Assembly: GCA_963753585.1 (NCBI GenBank)
Contig: CAVWCU010000001.1
Span: 682,001 to 746,000 of the forward strand
Length of the DNA: 64,000 nt
Direction of reading: 5' to 3'
Origin: VRUE01 sp963753585
Lineage (GTDB): Bacteria; Actinomycetota; Thermoleophilia; Solirubrobacterales; 70-9
Positions 14,851 to 24,105 of this stretch are shown here, one piece after another. The number at the start of each line of letters is the position of its first letter. Within the stretch, counting starts at the first letter, position 1. The notes under the pieces were generated by a model that saw only the letters and a list, made by a program, of their open reading frames with translations, ran no database searches and was not told the DNA's origin. A program made the translations under genes and the position numbers.

Positions 14851-16125
14851 TTGAGCGCACCCCAGCTAACTGAGCAGGGCACGGGCGTCCGGGTCGTCAC
14901 CGAGGAGGTTCCCTCGGTGCGGTCCGTGGCGCTCGGGCTCTGGGTGCGCACCGGCTCGCGCGACGAGACGCCGGCGCAGGCGGGCGTCTCCCACTTCCTC
15001 GAGCACCTGCTGTTCAAGGGCACCGAGCGGTTCTCGGCGATCGAGATCGCCGAGCGGCTCGACGGCCTCGGCGCCTCGGTCAACGCGGCCACCGGCAAGG
15101 AGACGACGCACATCCACGCCCGCTTCCTCGACGAGCACACCGAGGAGGTCTTCGACCTTCTGGCCGAGATGCTGCTGGCGCCGACCTACCCCGAAGTCGA
15201 CTCCGAGCGCGAGGTCGTGCTGGAGGAGATCGCGATGTACGAGGACGAGCCGCAGGACCGCGTCCACGACATCCTCGCCGAAGCGGTGTTCGGCGAGCAC
15301 CCGCTCGGCAGGCGGGTCCTGGGCGAGGCGGAGGTGATCAGCTCGGTTCCCGTACCGGCGATCGAGGCCTACCGCAGCGGCCGCTACACCGGGCCCAACG
15401 TCGTCGTCGGCGCCGCCGGCAACGTCGAGCATGCGCGCATCGCCGATCTGGCGGAGCGCCTGGTGCGCCCGCCGTCGGCGACAGCGGAGACCCCGGCGGC
15501 CACCGGCCCCGGCGAGGAGGCGCGCCTGTGCTTCTACGAGAAGGACACCGAGCAGTACCACATCTGCTTCGGGGCACCCGGGATCACCCGCGAGGACGAG
15601 CGCCGCTACGCCCTGGCCGTTCTGGACTCGATCTTCGGCGGCTCGAGCTCCTCGCGACTCTTCATCGAGATCCGCGAGAAGCGCGGCCTCGCCTACTCGG
15701 TCGGTTCTTACAGCGAGCAATACACAGACTCCGGCATGGTCGCGACCTACGTCGGCACGCGAGAGGACAACGTCGAGGAGGCCTGCTCGATCATCGGTGC
15801 CGAGCTGGCGCGGCTACGCGGCACCCCGGTCACCGCCGCCGAGCTGGCCCGTGCCAAGGAGAACGTCAAGGGCCGCCTCGTCCTCTCCTCCGAGTCGACC
15901 GCCGCGCGGATGAGCAGGATCTCCCGCGCGACGCTGTTCGGCCTGCCGATTGACAGCCTCGACGAGATGCTGGCCAAGATCGACGCCGTCGCGGTCGACG
16001 ATTTGACCGCCCTTGCCGCGGAGCTCTACCGCCCCGAGCGCCTCTCCGCTGCCTGCGTCGGTCGCGACGAGAGCCCCTTTCGCGAGGCCGTCGGCCCGGT
16101 CAGCGAGGCCTTGGTGACAGCGTGA
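14851..16125 (+). CDS. M16 family zinc peptidase
   Basis: The 424-aa protein has the inverted zinc motif HFLEHLLFKG (HxxEH) and the downstream Glu region (EIAMYEDEPQDRVHD). The C-terminal half has GGSSSSRLFIEIREKRGLAYSVGS, as in processing-peptidase-like enzymes. Start chosen is a TTG at 14851, 10 bp after pnp. pnp followed by an M16 peptidase and dapB is a conserved actinobacterial order. The substrate is unknown. Confidence 0.9.
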   Translation: MSAPQLTEQGTGVRVVTEEVPSVRSVALGLWVRTGSRDETPAQAGVSHFLEHLLFKGTERFSAIEIAERLDGLGASVNAATGKETTHIHARFLDEHTEEVFDLLAEMLLAPTYPEVDSEREVVLEEIAMYEDEPQDRVHDILAEAVFGEHPLGRRVLGEAEVISSVPVPAIEAYRSGRYTGPNVVVGAAGNVEHARIADLAERLVRPPSATAETPAATGPGEEARLCFYEKDTEQYHICFGAPGITREDERRYALAVLDSIFGGSSSSRLFIEIREKRGLAYSVGSYSEQYTDSGMVATYVGTREDNVEEACSIIGAELARLRGTPVTAAELARAKENVKGRLVLSSESTAARMSRISRATLFGLPIDSLDEMLAKIDAVAVDDLTALAAELYRPERLSAACVGRDESPFREAVGPVSEALVTA

Positions 16126-16787
16126 TCCGGGTCGCCGTATCCGGCGCCGCCGGTCGCATGGGCCAGGCTGTCTGCGAGACGGTCGAAGCGGCTGACGACA
16201 CCGAGCTCAGCGGCAGGGCGGACCCCGCCCTCGGCACCGGCCTGGCCGACGTGCTGGGAGAGGCCGACGTCGTCGTCGACTTCACCACCCCCGACACCGC
16301 CCTCGCCAACGCCGAAGCCTGCCTGGCCGCGGGCGTGCACGTGGTGATCGGCACTACCGGCTTTGACCTCGACGCGCTCAGGGCCGCCGCCGAGGCGTCG
16401 CAGGCGAACTGCTTCGTCGCCCCCAACTTCGCGATCGGCGCCGTGCTCCTGATGGAGATCTCGCAGACGATCGCCCGCCACATGCCCGAGTGCGAGATCG
16501 TCGAGCTGCACCACGACAAGAAGCTGGACGCTCCGTCCGGGACCGCCAAGCGCACCGCCGAGCTGATCGCGGGCGCCGGGGGCAACGTGCACGAGCCGAT
16601 CCACTCGGTACGGCTGCCGGGCCTGGTCGCCCACCAGGAGGTCATCTTCGGCGGCGAGGGCCAGACCCTCAGCGTCCGCCACGACTCGATCGACCGCCGC
16701 TCCTTCATGCCCGGCGTGCTGTTGGCAATGCGAAAGGTCGGTGGCTTGACAGACCGTTTCACCGTCGGGCTGGAGAAGCTGCTTTGA
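16122..16787 (+). CDS. dapB: 4-hydroxy-tetrahydrodipicolinate reductase
   Basis: Lysine and diaminopimelate pathway. The 221-aa protein has the Rossmann motif VSGAAGRMGQ, then VVIGTTGF, NFAIGAVLL and ELHHDKKLDAPSGTA with the catalytic His/Lys. It is somewhat shorter than the 245-270 aa of other family members. GTG start overlapping the M16 peptidase stop (GTGA). Confidence 0.94.
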   Translation: MIRVAVSGAAGRMGQAVCETVEAADDTELSGRADPALGTGLADVLGEADVVVDFTTPDTALANAEACLAAGVHVVIGTTGFDLDALRAAAEASQANCFVAPNFAIGAVLLMEISQTIARHMPECEIVELHHDKKLDAPSGTAKRTAELIAGAGGNVHEPIHSVRLPGLVAHQEVIFGGEGQTLSVRHDSIDRRSFMPGVLLAMRKVGGLTDRFTVGLEKLL

Positions 16788-16824
16788 GGGCATCTCGACC
16801 GATCTACCGCGATACCCTGGCGCC

Positions 16825-17703
16825 ATGAAGGAGATTCGTGGCGTGATTACGGCGATGGCCACCCCGTTCGACGCGGATGGCGCCGTCGACGAGGCCGCCG
16901 CGCTGAAGCTCGCGACGTACCTGCTTCAGCACGGCTCGCACGGGCTGGTCATCTCGGGCTCGACCGGTGAGGCCCCGACCCTGACCGACGAGGAGGCCCT
17001 GGCGCTGGTGCGGGCGATTCGCAAGGCGCTCGGCGACGACGTCCTGCTGATCTGCGGTACCGGCACCAACTACACGCAGCACTCGATCGAGCTGACACAG
17101 GGCGCGGTCGAGGCGGGCGCCGACGCGGCTCTGATCGTCACGCCCTACTACAACAAGCCCAATCCGGCCGGGATCCTCGCTCACTTCGAGTCGATCGCCG
17201 CCGCCGTCCCCGGCTTCCCCCTGATCGCCTACAACATCCCCTCGCGGGTCGTGGTCAACGTGCCTCCCGACCAACTCGCCGAGATCGCCGAGATCGACAA
17301 CGTGGTGGCGGTCAAGCAGGCCAACAACGACGAGCTGCAGCCGATCGAGGGACTCGAGATCCTCGCCGGCAATGACGACATCTTCCTCAAGACGCTTGAA
17401 ATCGGTGGGGCGGGCGGGATCTGCGTTGCTTCGCACCTGGTCGGTCCGCAGATGCGCGAGATGTGGGACGCGGCCCAGGCCGGGGATCTCGATCGGGCGC
17501 GTGAGGTCGACTCGGGGCTGCGCCAGGTCTACGCGGCGATGGGCGTGACCACCAACCCGATCCCGGTCAAGGCGGCGCTGGCGATGACCGGCCTGATCCC
17601 CACCGACACCCTGAGACTTCCCCTCGTCCCCGCCGATGTGGAGCAGCGAGCGACCGTAAGAGCGGCGCTGGAGAGCGTCGGCCTCACCCCGGTGACGCCC
17701 TAG
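16825..17703 (+). CDS. dapA: 4-hydroxy-tetrahydrodipicolinate synthase
   Basis: Condenses pyruvate with aspartate semialdehyde. The 292-aa TIM barrel has SGSTGEAPTLTDEE, TPYYNKP, LIAYNIPSR and VVAVKQANND with the Schiff-base Lys. Length is typical. It lies 37 bp after dapB. Its TAG stop overlaps the rnj GTG start (TAGTG). Confidence 0.95.
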   Translation: MKEIRGVITAMATPFDADGAVDEAAALKLATYLLQHGSHGLVISGSTGEAPTLTDEEALALVRAIRKALGDDVLLICGTGTNYTQHSIELTQGAVEAGADAALIVTPYYNKPNPAGILAHFESIAAAVPGFPLIAYNIPSRVVVNVPPDQLAEIAEIDNVVAVKQANNDELQPIEGLEILAGNDDIFLKTLEIGGAGGICVASHLVGPQMREMWDAAQAGDLDRAREVDSGLRQVYAAMGVTTNPIPVKAALAMTGLIPTDTLRLPLVPADVEQRATVRAALESVGLTPVTP

Positions 17704-19367
17704 TGTCCGCCGACAAGCTTCGTGTGCTGCCGCTCGGAGGGCTGGGCGAGATAGGCAAGAACATGACCGTGGTCGAGTACGCCGGCCGTATCGTCGTCGT
17801 CGACACCGGCCTGATGTTCCCGACCGCCGAGATGCTCGGGATCGACCTCGTCCTGCCCGACTTCTCCTACCTGCGCGAGCGCGTGGACGACATCGAGGCG
17901 ATCGTCCTCACCCACGGGCACGAGGACCACGTCGGCGCCCTGCCCTACGTGCTGCGCGAGCTCGGCTCGCCTCCGGTGATCTACAGCGGCCAGCTGACGA
18001 TCGGGATGGTCCGCTCCAAGCTCGACGAGCACAAGCTCGGCGACGCGCCGCTCCAGGACCTCGCGGCGGGGGAGAAGGTAAAGGCCGGGCCCTTCGAGCT
18101 GGAGCTGATTCACCTCTCGCACTCGATCCCCGACGCCCGCGGCGTCCTGCTCACGACCGAGCTCGGCTCAGTGCTGATGACCGGCGACTACAAGTTCGAC
18201 CAGACACCGGTCGACGGTCGCCCGGCCGACATCTCCCGGCTTGCCGAGATAGGTCGCGACGGCCTGCTGCTGCTCTGCGGCGACTCCACCAACGCCGACC
18301 GGCCCGGGATCGCGCCCTCGGAGTCGAGCGTCGGGCCGGCTCTGCTGGAGACCTTCTCCGGCTGCAAGGGCCGGATCATCGTCACCTCCTTCGCCTCCAA
18401 CATCCACCGCGTCCAGCAGGTGATCGACGCCGCGGTGAAGCTCGACCGGCGCGTGGCGCTGGTCGGCCGCTCGATGCGCAAGAACTTCAACATCGCATCG
18501 AACCTGGGCATCGCCGAAGCGCCGAAGGGCCTCTTCATCCAGCCTCGTGAGATCGAGAACTTCCCCGACGAGAAGGTCGTCGTGATCTCGACCGGCAGCC
18601 AGGGCGAGCCGCTCTCGGCACTGCGGCGGATGGCCAACAACGACCACCGCGACGTCGAGCTGCACTCGGGTGACACGGTCGTCTTCTCGGCCACGCCCGT
18701 CCCCGGGAACGAGCGTGCGGTCAACGAGACGATCGACCGCATCTACGAGATCGGTGCCACCGTCGTCACCGCCAAGAGCGCGCCGATCCACGCCTCTGGC
18801 CACGGCTGGCAGGAGGAGCTGAAGCTGATGCTCAACCTGACCAAACCTCGCTACGTGTTGCCCGTGCACGGCGACTACCAGCGCCTCCGCCTGCACGCCG
18901 AGCTGGCCGAATCGGTGGGGGTCGAGCCCGAGCGCATCTTCCAGGGTCGTAACGGCCTGCCTCTCGAGATCGACGAGGACGGCGCCCGCTTCGGCGAGGA
19001 CATCCACACCGGAGTGATCTACGTCGACGGGGTCAACGTCGGCGAGCCCGATGACGTCGCCCTGCGCGACCGCCGGGAGATCTCGGCCGACGGGATCTTC
19101 ATCGTCGTCGCGACGATCTCCTCCGAGGACGGCCACGTGATCGCCGACCCGGAAGTGCTCTTCCGCGGTGTCGCCTTCCTCGACGAAGCGGACGCTCTCG
19201 TCGACGAGCTGAAGGACGTGGTCGAGGACTCGCTGGAGGACGCTGCCTCGGCGGGAACCCGCGAGCTGCATCTGGTCCAGGAAGACCTGCACGACGCGGT
19301 GGCGGGGCTCGTGTACGACAAGCTGAAGAGAAGACCCATGATCATTCCCGTCGTCGTAGAGGTCTGA
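17703..19367 (+). CDS. rnj: Ribonuclease J
   Basis: Metallo-beta-lactamase/beta-CASP nuclease with 5'-3' exo and endo activity on RNA. The 554-aa protein has LTHGHEDHVGALPYVL, HSIPDARG, TGDYKFDQTP, GDSTNADRPG and the beta-CASP segment with SGHG and LPVHGDYQRLRLHAELA. It follows dapA directly. The next gene on the same strand is ftsK, after the reversed insert. Confidence 0.95.
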   Translation: MSADKLRVLPLGGLGEIGKNMTVVEYAGRIVVVDTGLMFPTAEMLGIDLVLPDFSYLRERVDDIEAIVLTHGHEDHVGALPYVLRELGSPPVIYSGQLTIGMVRSKLDEHKLGDAPLQDLAAGEKVKAGPFELELIHLSHSIPDARGVLLTTELGSVLMTGDYKFDQTPVDGRPADISRLAEIGRDGLLLLCGDSTNADRPGIAPSESSVGPALLETFSGCKGRIIVTSFASNIHRVQQVIDAAVKLDRRVALVGRSMRKNFNIASNLGIAEAPKGLFIQPREIENFPDEKVVVISTGSQGEPLSALRRMANNDHRDVELHSGDTVVFSATPVPGNERAVNETIDRIYEIGATVVTAKSAPIHASGHGWQEELKLMLNLTKPRYVLPVHGDYQRLRLHAELAESVGVEPERIFQGRNGLPLEIDEDGARFGEDIHTGVIYVDGVNVGEPDDVALRDRREISADGIFIVVATISSEDGHVIADPEVLFRGVAFLDEADALVDELKDVVEDSLEDAASAGTRELHLVQEDLHDAVAGLVYDKLKRRPMIIPVVVEV

Positions 19368-19385
19368 CACGAACGCTTCGGCGCG

Positions 19386-19477
19386 GCGGGTCCTGTCACG
19401 GTTTTGGTGCCACCAGCCCTGCGGTAGCTAAAGCTTCCTCGGGCTGGTCCCCCAAAACCGCGCCACCCCCCGCGAGG
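19386..19477 (+). repeat. Palindromic repeat family 1, copy B (intergenic)
   Basis: Starts GCGGGTCCTGTC. Stem 1 is CGGTTTTGG (19399-19407) with CCAAAACCG (19452-19460). Stem 2 is CCAGCCC (19413-19419) with GGGCTGG (19441-19447). The tip is GGTAGC-TAAA-GCTTCC. It ends CGCCACCCCCCGCGAGG. It belongs to the same subfamily as copy D. It starts 18 bp after the rnj stop and could serve as its 3' end structure. Confidence 0.85.
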
Positions 19478-19515
19478 AGCGTTTGTCTCTGGCGAGCTTG
19501 CCCGAAAGCGCTTCT

Positions 19516-19604
19516 CCCGCGGGTGGCGTCGTAGGGGGGACCGCCCCTGAGGACGCTTTAGCGACCGGAAGGGGCGGTGGGTCCCCTGCGGCGACAGGAC
19601 CCGC
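19516..19604 (-). repeat. Palindromic repeat family 1, copy C (intergenic, reversed)
   Basis: Read on the minus strand it begins GCGGGTCCTGTCGCCGCAGG and matches copy A through most of its length. Stem 2 is perfect here (CCGCCCCT with AGGGGCGG), where copy A has a mismatch. The tip is GGTCGC-TAAA-GCGTCC. Its tail faces the tail of copy B across 38 bp. The rest of the 368-bp gene-free stretch (19368-19735) holds only the terminator at 19650-19685. Confidence 0.85.
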
Positions 19605-19649
19605 GGGCCGAACCGCCTCAGGTTTGCTTAGGGAGAAAGTGAGTTTTGG

Positions 19650-19685
19650 GCCCGCTGGGACGCGTTGGGGAGAGTCCCAGCGGGC
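19650..19685 (+). terminator. Strong hairpin terminator between rnj and the sensor kinase gene
   Basis: GCCCGCTGGGAC (19650-19661) pairs perfectly with GTCCCAGCGGGC (19674-19685), a 12-bp stem with a 12-nt loop, then TTGTGTG. It lies between convergent rnj and kinase genes and could act in both directions. Confidence 0.65.
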
Positions 19686-19735
19686 TTGTGTGTCTCGTCC
19701 AGAACGGAATTTAGATCGGCGGGGTAAAGCGGGGC

Positions 19736-21163
19736 TTAAGCCGGGGTAACTGTTTGCTCAGACCTGGCGAGCGGGAGGCGGACGCGGAAGAGGGCGCCGC
19801 CCTTCTCCGACTCCGCCACCTCGACCGATCCTCGGTGCGATGCGGCTACGGCGGCGACGATCGCCAGGCCGAGGCCGCTTCCGGCTCCGACGGCGGTGTC
19901 GGCTGGGCCCTCGCCACGGACGAAGCGGTCGAAGATCTGCCCGTGCAGCTCGGCCGGGACGCCCGGACCGTCGTCGGAGACCTCGACCACGGCGTCGCCC
20001 GCGGCTGCGCGCAGGCGCAACTCGATCCGGCTTCCCACCGGCGTGTGCCGGGCGGCGTTGTCGAGCAGGTTGAGGACCATCCTGTGCAGCTCGTCCGGGT
20101 TGCCCTCGATCGCCAGGGGGGCGCCGTTGTCGACAGCCAGCTCGTGATCTACCAGCGTTGGGGCGACCTCGACCGCCGCGTTGCCGGCGACCTCGGCCAG
20201 GTCACAGGGCCGGTGCTGGCCGACCCGGCCCGCGTCGGCGCGGGCCAGCAGCAACAGGTCGGAGACGAGCCGGCTCATCCGCCGGGAGGAGCGCAGAGCG
20301 GAGTCGACCATCGCCCGCTCCTCGCCGTCGCGTGGCTCCCGCAGCGAGGCCTCGAGCAGTTCGAGGTTGGCGAGGACGCTGGTCAGCGGCGTCCGCAGCT
20401 CGTGCGATGCGTCGGCGACGAACTCGCGCTGCTTCTTCATCGCCGCCTCGCGCTCGCTGCGGGCAGCGTCGAGTGAGCGCAGCATCTGCTCCAGGGTCCG
20501 GGCCAACTCGCCCACCTCGTCGTCGACCTGGGGGTCCGGCATGTGGGGGGAGGGATCGCCGGTGACGGCGACCTCGCGCGCGGTCGCCGTCAGGGCCGAG
20601 ATCGGTCGCATCGCGCGCGCGGCGATTGCCAGTCCGGCAAGGCTTGCCAGGAAGGTACCGCCGAAGATCCCGGCGGCGATGAAGAGCCAGAGCCGGTCGA
20701 CGGTCGACTCGACGTGGGCAAGGCTGCGGCCGTACTGCACGTAGCCGGTGACCAGGCCGGTCGTGCCCGTGATCTGAGCAGTGGCAACGCGCATCTGTCG
20801 GTGGTCGGAGAGGCCGGGAGAGAGCGGCCCCATGCCGGCGGCGCCGCTGCTCTCTTCCACCAGGTTGCCGTTGAGGTCGAAGACCCTGGCGCTGGCGTTG
20901 TCGGGGCGTACGAAGTCGTCGAGGCTGGGGCCCCGCTTGAAGGAGACCCTGCCGACCGGCGTGTAGACGATGCGAAATTCCCCGGCCAGGGCCTGCGCGG
21001 CGTCGCTCACCTCGCGATTGAAGTCGTCGCGGACGCGGTTCGTCGTCATCTGGCCGATCACCGCGCCGAAGGCGAGCAGGATCACCAGCGTCATTCCGGC
21101 GGAGACGCCGGCGAGGCGCCAGCGGACCGGCCAGGTACCGGGCTTGTGCAGGAGCTTCTTCAT
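19736..21163 (-). CDS. Sensor histidine kinase of a two-component system
   Basis: The 475-aa protein has an N-terminal membrane helix (LAGVSAGMTLVILLAFGAVIG), an extracellular segment of about 120 residues, a second helix (LFIAAGIFGGTFLASLAGLAI) and a HAMP linker. The phospho-acceptor H-box is FVADASHELRTPLTS; the ATPase domain has NLLDNAARHT, DDGPGVP and GSGLGLAIV. The ATG at 21163 directly abuts the regulator stop. The signal is unknown. Confidence 0.92.
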   Translation of the reverse strand: MKKLLHKPGTWPVRWRLAGVSAGMTLVILLAFGAVIGQMTTNRVRDDFNREVSDAAQALAGEFRIVYTPVGRVSFKRGPSLDDFVRPDNASARVFDLNGNLVEESSGAAGMGPLSPGLSDHRQMRVATAQITGTTGLVTGYVQYGRSLAHVESTVDRLWLFIAAGIFGGTFLASLAGLAIAARAMRPISALTATAREVAVTGDPSPHMPDPQVDDEVGELARTLEQMLRSLDAARSEREAAMKKQREFVADASHELRTPLTSVLANLELLEASLREPRDGEERAMVDSALRSSRRMSRLVSDLLLLARADAGRVGQHRPCDLAEVAGNAAVEVAPTLVDHELAVDNGAPLAIEGNPDELHRMVLNLLDNAARHTPVGSRIELRLRAAAGDAVVEVSDDGPGVPAELHGQIFDRFVRGEGPADTAVGAGSGLGLAIVAAVAASHRGSVEVAESEKGGALFRVRLPLARSEQTVTPA

Positions 21164-21859
21164 CTACCCCTTCAGCACGTAGCCGGCTCCCCGCTTGGTG
21201 TGCAGGAGTCGCGACTCGCCGCCTGCCTCGAGCTTGCGCCTGAGGTTGGAGACGAAGACGTCAATCGTGTTCGTGGCGGCGGTCGGGTCGTAGCCCCAGA
21301 CGTCGTCGAGCAGGCGCTCGCGCGAGACCACGAGGCGCTCGTTTCGCATCAGGTATTCGAGCAGCTCGAACTCCCGGTTGGTCAGCTCCAGCTCGCGCTC
21401 GCCGCGCCTGACTTCGCGCGTGCCGGGATTGAGCGTGAGGTTCTCGACGGCGATCGAAGCCGATCCCCGCGGGGGCCGCCGCCGCAGCAGCGCCCTGATC
21501 CGGGCCAGCAGCTCCTGGCGCTCGAAGGGCTTGACGAGATAGTCGTCGGCGCCGCTGTCGAGGCCGTCCACGCGGTCCTCCGTCTCCGCCCGGGCAGTCA
21601 GCATCAGGATCGGCACGTCGCCGTCCGCCCGCAGGCGGCGGCAGACCTCGATCCCGTCGAGGCGGGGAAGCCCGAGGTCGAGGACGACCAGGTCGGGAGC
21701 GAATCCGGAGGCGACGTCGAGCGCGTCGACGCCGTCAGCGGAGGTCTTGACCTCGTATCCCTCTTGGCGCAGCGAGCGGCGCAGGACGTCGGCGATCTCG
21801 GCGTCGTCCTCGACTACGAGGACGCGGGCGGTGGCCGTTTCGGGCTCGATTGTGAGCAT
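21164..21859 (-). CDS. OmpR/PhoB-family response regulator
   Basis: The 231-aa protein has a receiver domain (VLVVEDDAEIADVL; phospho-acceptor Asp in LVVLDLGLPRLDG; Lys in DDYLVKPF) and a winged-helix DNA-binding domain (LELTNREFELLEYLMRN, DVFVSNLRRKLE, GAGYVLKG). It is first in the pair and drives the kinase gene. It is divergent from ftsK, with a 77-bp gap that must hold both promoters. Confidence 0.93.
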   Translation of the reverse strand: MLTIEPETATARVLVVEDDAEIADVLRRSLRQEGYEVKTSADGVDALDVASGFAPDLVVLDLGLPRLDGIEVCRRLRADGDVPILMLTARAETEDRVDGLDSGADDYLVKPFERQELLARIRALLRRRPPRGSASIAVENLTLNPGTREVRRGERELELTNREFELLEYLMRNERLVVSRERLLDDVWGYDPTAATNTIDVFVSNLRRKLEAGGESRLLHTKRGAGYVLKG

Positions 21860-21936
21860 CGCAGCGATGTTAGCCGCGTTGCGCCGGAATCCGAGCCGCT
21901 TTTAGCGTGAATTTAGGCGCAGGGGAGGGGCGATCC

Positions 21937-24084
21937 GTGTCGAAGCGGGCACTTATGTTCGTGCGCAAGAAGAAGGCCGCTGCCCGCCGCAAGCCGCGAG
22001 CCAAAGCGAAAGCTTCGAAGCCGAAATTGCATTTGCCTCGGGCCTTGGAGCAGCGGCATCTGGATTTGATCGGGCTGGCTTTGATCGCCGCTGGCGTTTA
22101 CTTGAGCTTCGTGCTCTTTTTTGGCTGGGACGGGGGCAAGGTCGGGTCTGGAGTTGAGACGGGGCTGACTTATCTGGTTGGGGATGTGGGGGCCCGGATT
22201 GCGACGGTCTTGATGCTGGTCGTCGGCGGTCTGCTGGTTACGGGGACTTCGATTTCGACGCTGTTCCGCGGCATTGGGCGCGGACTTCGAGCGATCTTCG
22301 TCGGCAGTCGAGGGGTGGCTGACACTGTGGCCAGGAGCCGGGACGCCCGGCGGGAAGAGAAGACGTTTGCCTTCGAGACCGAGCCCGGGCCAACCGACGT
22401 AATGAGCGCCTACCCGGATGAGGAGGAGATGGAGCCAACCGTGGCCCTGGCTGAGGGCCCCGATGAGGCGGTTGAGGAACCCGTCACCGAGAGCTTCGAC
22501 CAGGAGCTGGCTGAGATCGAGGCCGAGGAAGAGGCCGCGGTGGTCGATCCGGTCCCCGCGCAAGCTGCGCTTACGCCCCAGGGCAACAAGCGGGGGGTCA
22601 CCACCTCGGAGGAGATCGACTACCGCCCGCCGCCGGCCAAGGTGCTGGAGCGGGGGAAGAGCGACAAGGGCGTCGATCCGCGCGATCACGAGCTGGTGGG
22701 GCGCAAGCTGGTCGAGACCCTCGGGCACTTCGGAGTCGAGGCGAAGATCGTCGGCATCGTCAGCGGCCCGCATGTCTCGCGCTACGAACTTCGCCTCGCC
22801 CCCGGCACCAAGGTGAAGAAGGTGACCGAGCTCTCAAACGACCTCGCCTATGCGCTCGCCTCGACCGACATCCGCATCCTGGCGCCGATTCCCGGCAAGC
22901 AGGCGGTCGGGGTCGAGGTGCCGAACACGCGTCGCCGCATCGTCCGCCTCGGCGACATCTACGCCCCTCGCCCCGAGAAGACCTCGCCACTCGTGGCCTG
23001 GCTGGGCAAGGGGATCGACGGCAACGCGGTCTGGACCGACCTGGCGAAGATGCCGCACGTGCTCGTCGCCGGCACGACCGGCTCGGGCAAGTCCGGTTGT
23101 GTCAACGCGATCCTCTCCTCGATCCTGATGCAGGCCTCCCCCAACGACGTGCGGCTGGTCCTGGTCGACCCCAAGCAGGTCGAGCTCAACCACTACGAGA
23201 ACGTGCCCCACCTGCTGACGCCGGTGGTCACCTCGCCGCGCCTGGCCGCCAACGTCCTCGCCAACCTGATCGGCGAGATGGAGAGCCGCTACGGGATCAT
23301 GGGCCAAGCTCGCTGTCGCAACCTCGCCGAGCTGAACCGCGCCCGGGCCAAGGCCGGCGAACCGCCGCTGCCGCACATCCTCTGCGTGATCGACGAGCTC
23401 GCGGACCTGATGATGGTCTCGCCGGCCGAGGTCGAGGACTCGATCATCAGGCTGGCGCAGAAGTCCCGCGCCACCGGCATCCACCTCGTCCTCGCCACCC
23501 AGCGACCGTCGACCGACATCATCACCGGGACGATCAAGGTCAACATCCCCGCGCGGATCGCCTTCGCGGTCTCCTCGCAGACCGACTCGCGGGTGATCCT
23601 CGACCAGGGTGGGGCGGAGGCCCTGCTCGGCCAGGGCGACATGCTCTTCCGCGGCGCCGGGACCTCGAAGCTGCAGCGGATTCAGGGTGCCTTCGTCACC
23701 GAGGAGGAGACCGCCCGCATCACCGAGCACTGGGCCAAGCAGGGGGAACCCGAATTCGAGGAGGAGCTGCTCGAGGTGCACGAGGAGAAGGGGGTCGAAG
23801 CCGAGGGGGACTACGACCCCGACAGCGATGACCTGCTCGACGAGGCGATCCGCGTCGTGGTCGAGACCGAGACCGCCTCGGTCTCGATGATCCAGCGCCG
23901 CCTGCGCGTCGGCTACACCCGCGCCGGCCGCCTGATCGACATGCTCGAGCGGCGCGGCGTCATCTCCGGCTACGAAGGCTCCAAGCCTCGCCAGGTCCTG
24001 GTCACCCAGGCCGACCTGGCCCGGCTCATCGGCGCTTCGGACGAACCGGTCGAGCCTGAGCCGTCCGGCGCCCTGCCCGAGTAG
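21937..24084 (+). CDS. ftsK: DNA translocase FtsK/SpoIIIE
   Basis: Pumps chromosome termini through the septum. The 715-aa protein has a basic N-terminus, two membrane helices (LDLIGLALIAAGVYLSFVLFF; IATVLMLVVGGLLVTGTSIS), an acidic linker, and the alpha/beta/gamma motor. The motor has Walker A GTTGSGKSGC, Walker B ILCVIDELADLMM, and the gamma winged helix (SVSMIQRRLRVGYTRAGRLIDMLE). Only two helices are seen; many FtsK proteins have four. GTG at 21937 was chosen because AGGGGAGGGG lies 7 bp upstream. The first 150 codons use more T-ending codons than the rest. Confidence 0.93.
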   Translation: MSKRALMFVRKKKAAARRKPRAKAKASKPKLHLPRALEQRHLDLIGLALIAAGVYLSFVLFFGWDGGKVGSGVETGLTYLVGDVGARIATVLMLVVGGLLVTGTSISTLFRGIGRGLRAIFVGSRGVADTVARSRDARREEKTFAFETEPGPTDVMSAYPDEEEMEPTVALAEGPDEAVEEPVTESFDQELAEIEAEEEAAVVDPVPAQAALTPQGNKRGVTTSEEIDYRPPPAKVLERGKSDKGVDPRDHELVGRKLVETLGHFGVEAKIVGIVSGPHVSRYELRLAPGTKVKKVTELSNDLAYALASTDIRILAPIPGKQAVGVEVPNTRRRIVRLGDIYAPRPEKTSPLVAWLGKGIDGNAVWTDLAKMPHVLVAGTTGSGKSGCVNAILSSILMQASPNDVRLVLVDPKQVELNHYENVPHLLTPVVTSPRLAANVLANLIGEMESRYGIMGQARCRNLAELNRARAKAGEPPLPHILCVIDELADLMMVSPAEVEDSIIRLAQKSRATGIHLVLATQRPSTDIITGTIKVNIPARIAFAVSSQTDSRVILDQGGAEALLGQGDMLFRGAGTSKLQRIQGAFVTEEETARITEHWAKQGEPEFEEELLEVHEEKGVEAEGDYDPDSDDLLDEAIRVVVETETASVSMIQRRLRVGYTRAGRLIDMLERRGVISGYEGSKPRQVLVTQADLARLIGASDEPVEPEPSGALPE

Positions 24085-24105
24085 ACGCGGTAGGACAATG
24101 GAGGG

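Noticed and set aside
19483..19749. Short plus-strand frame in the rnj-kinase gap
   Set aside because: It reads through repeat copy C and the terminator; its peptide mirrors the antisense translation of copy A, so it reflects the repeat and not a gene.
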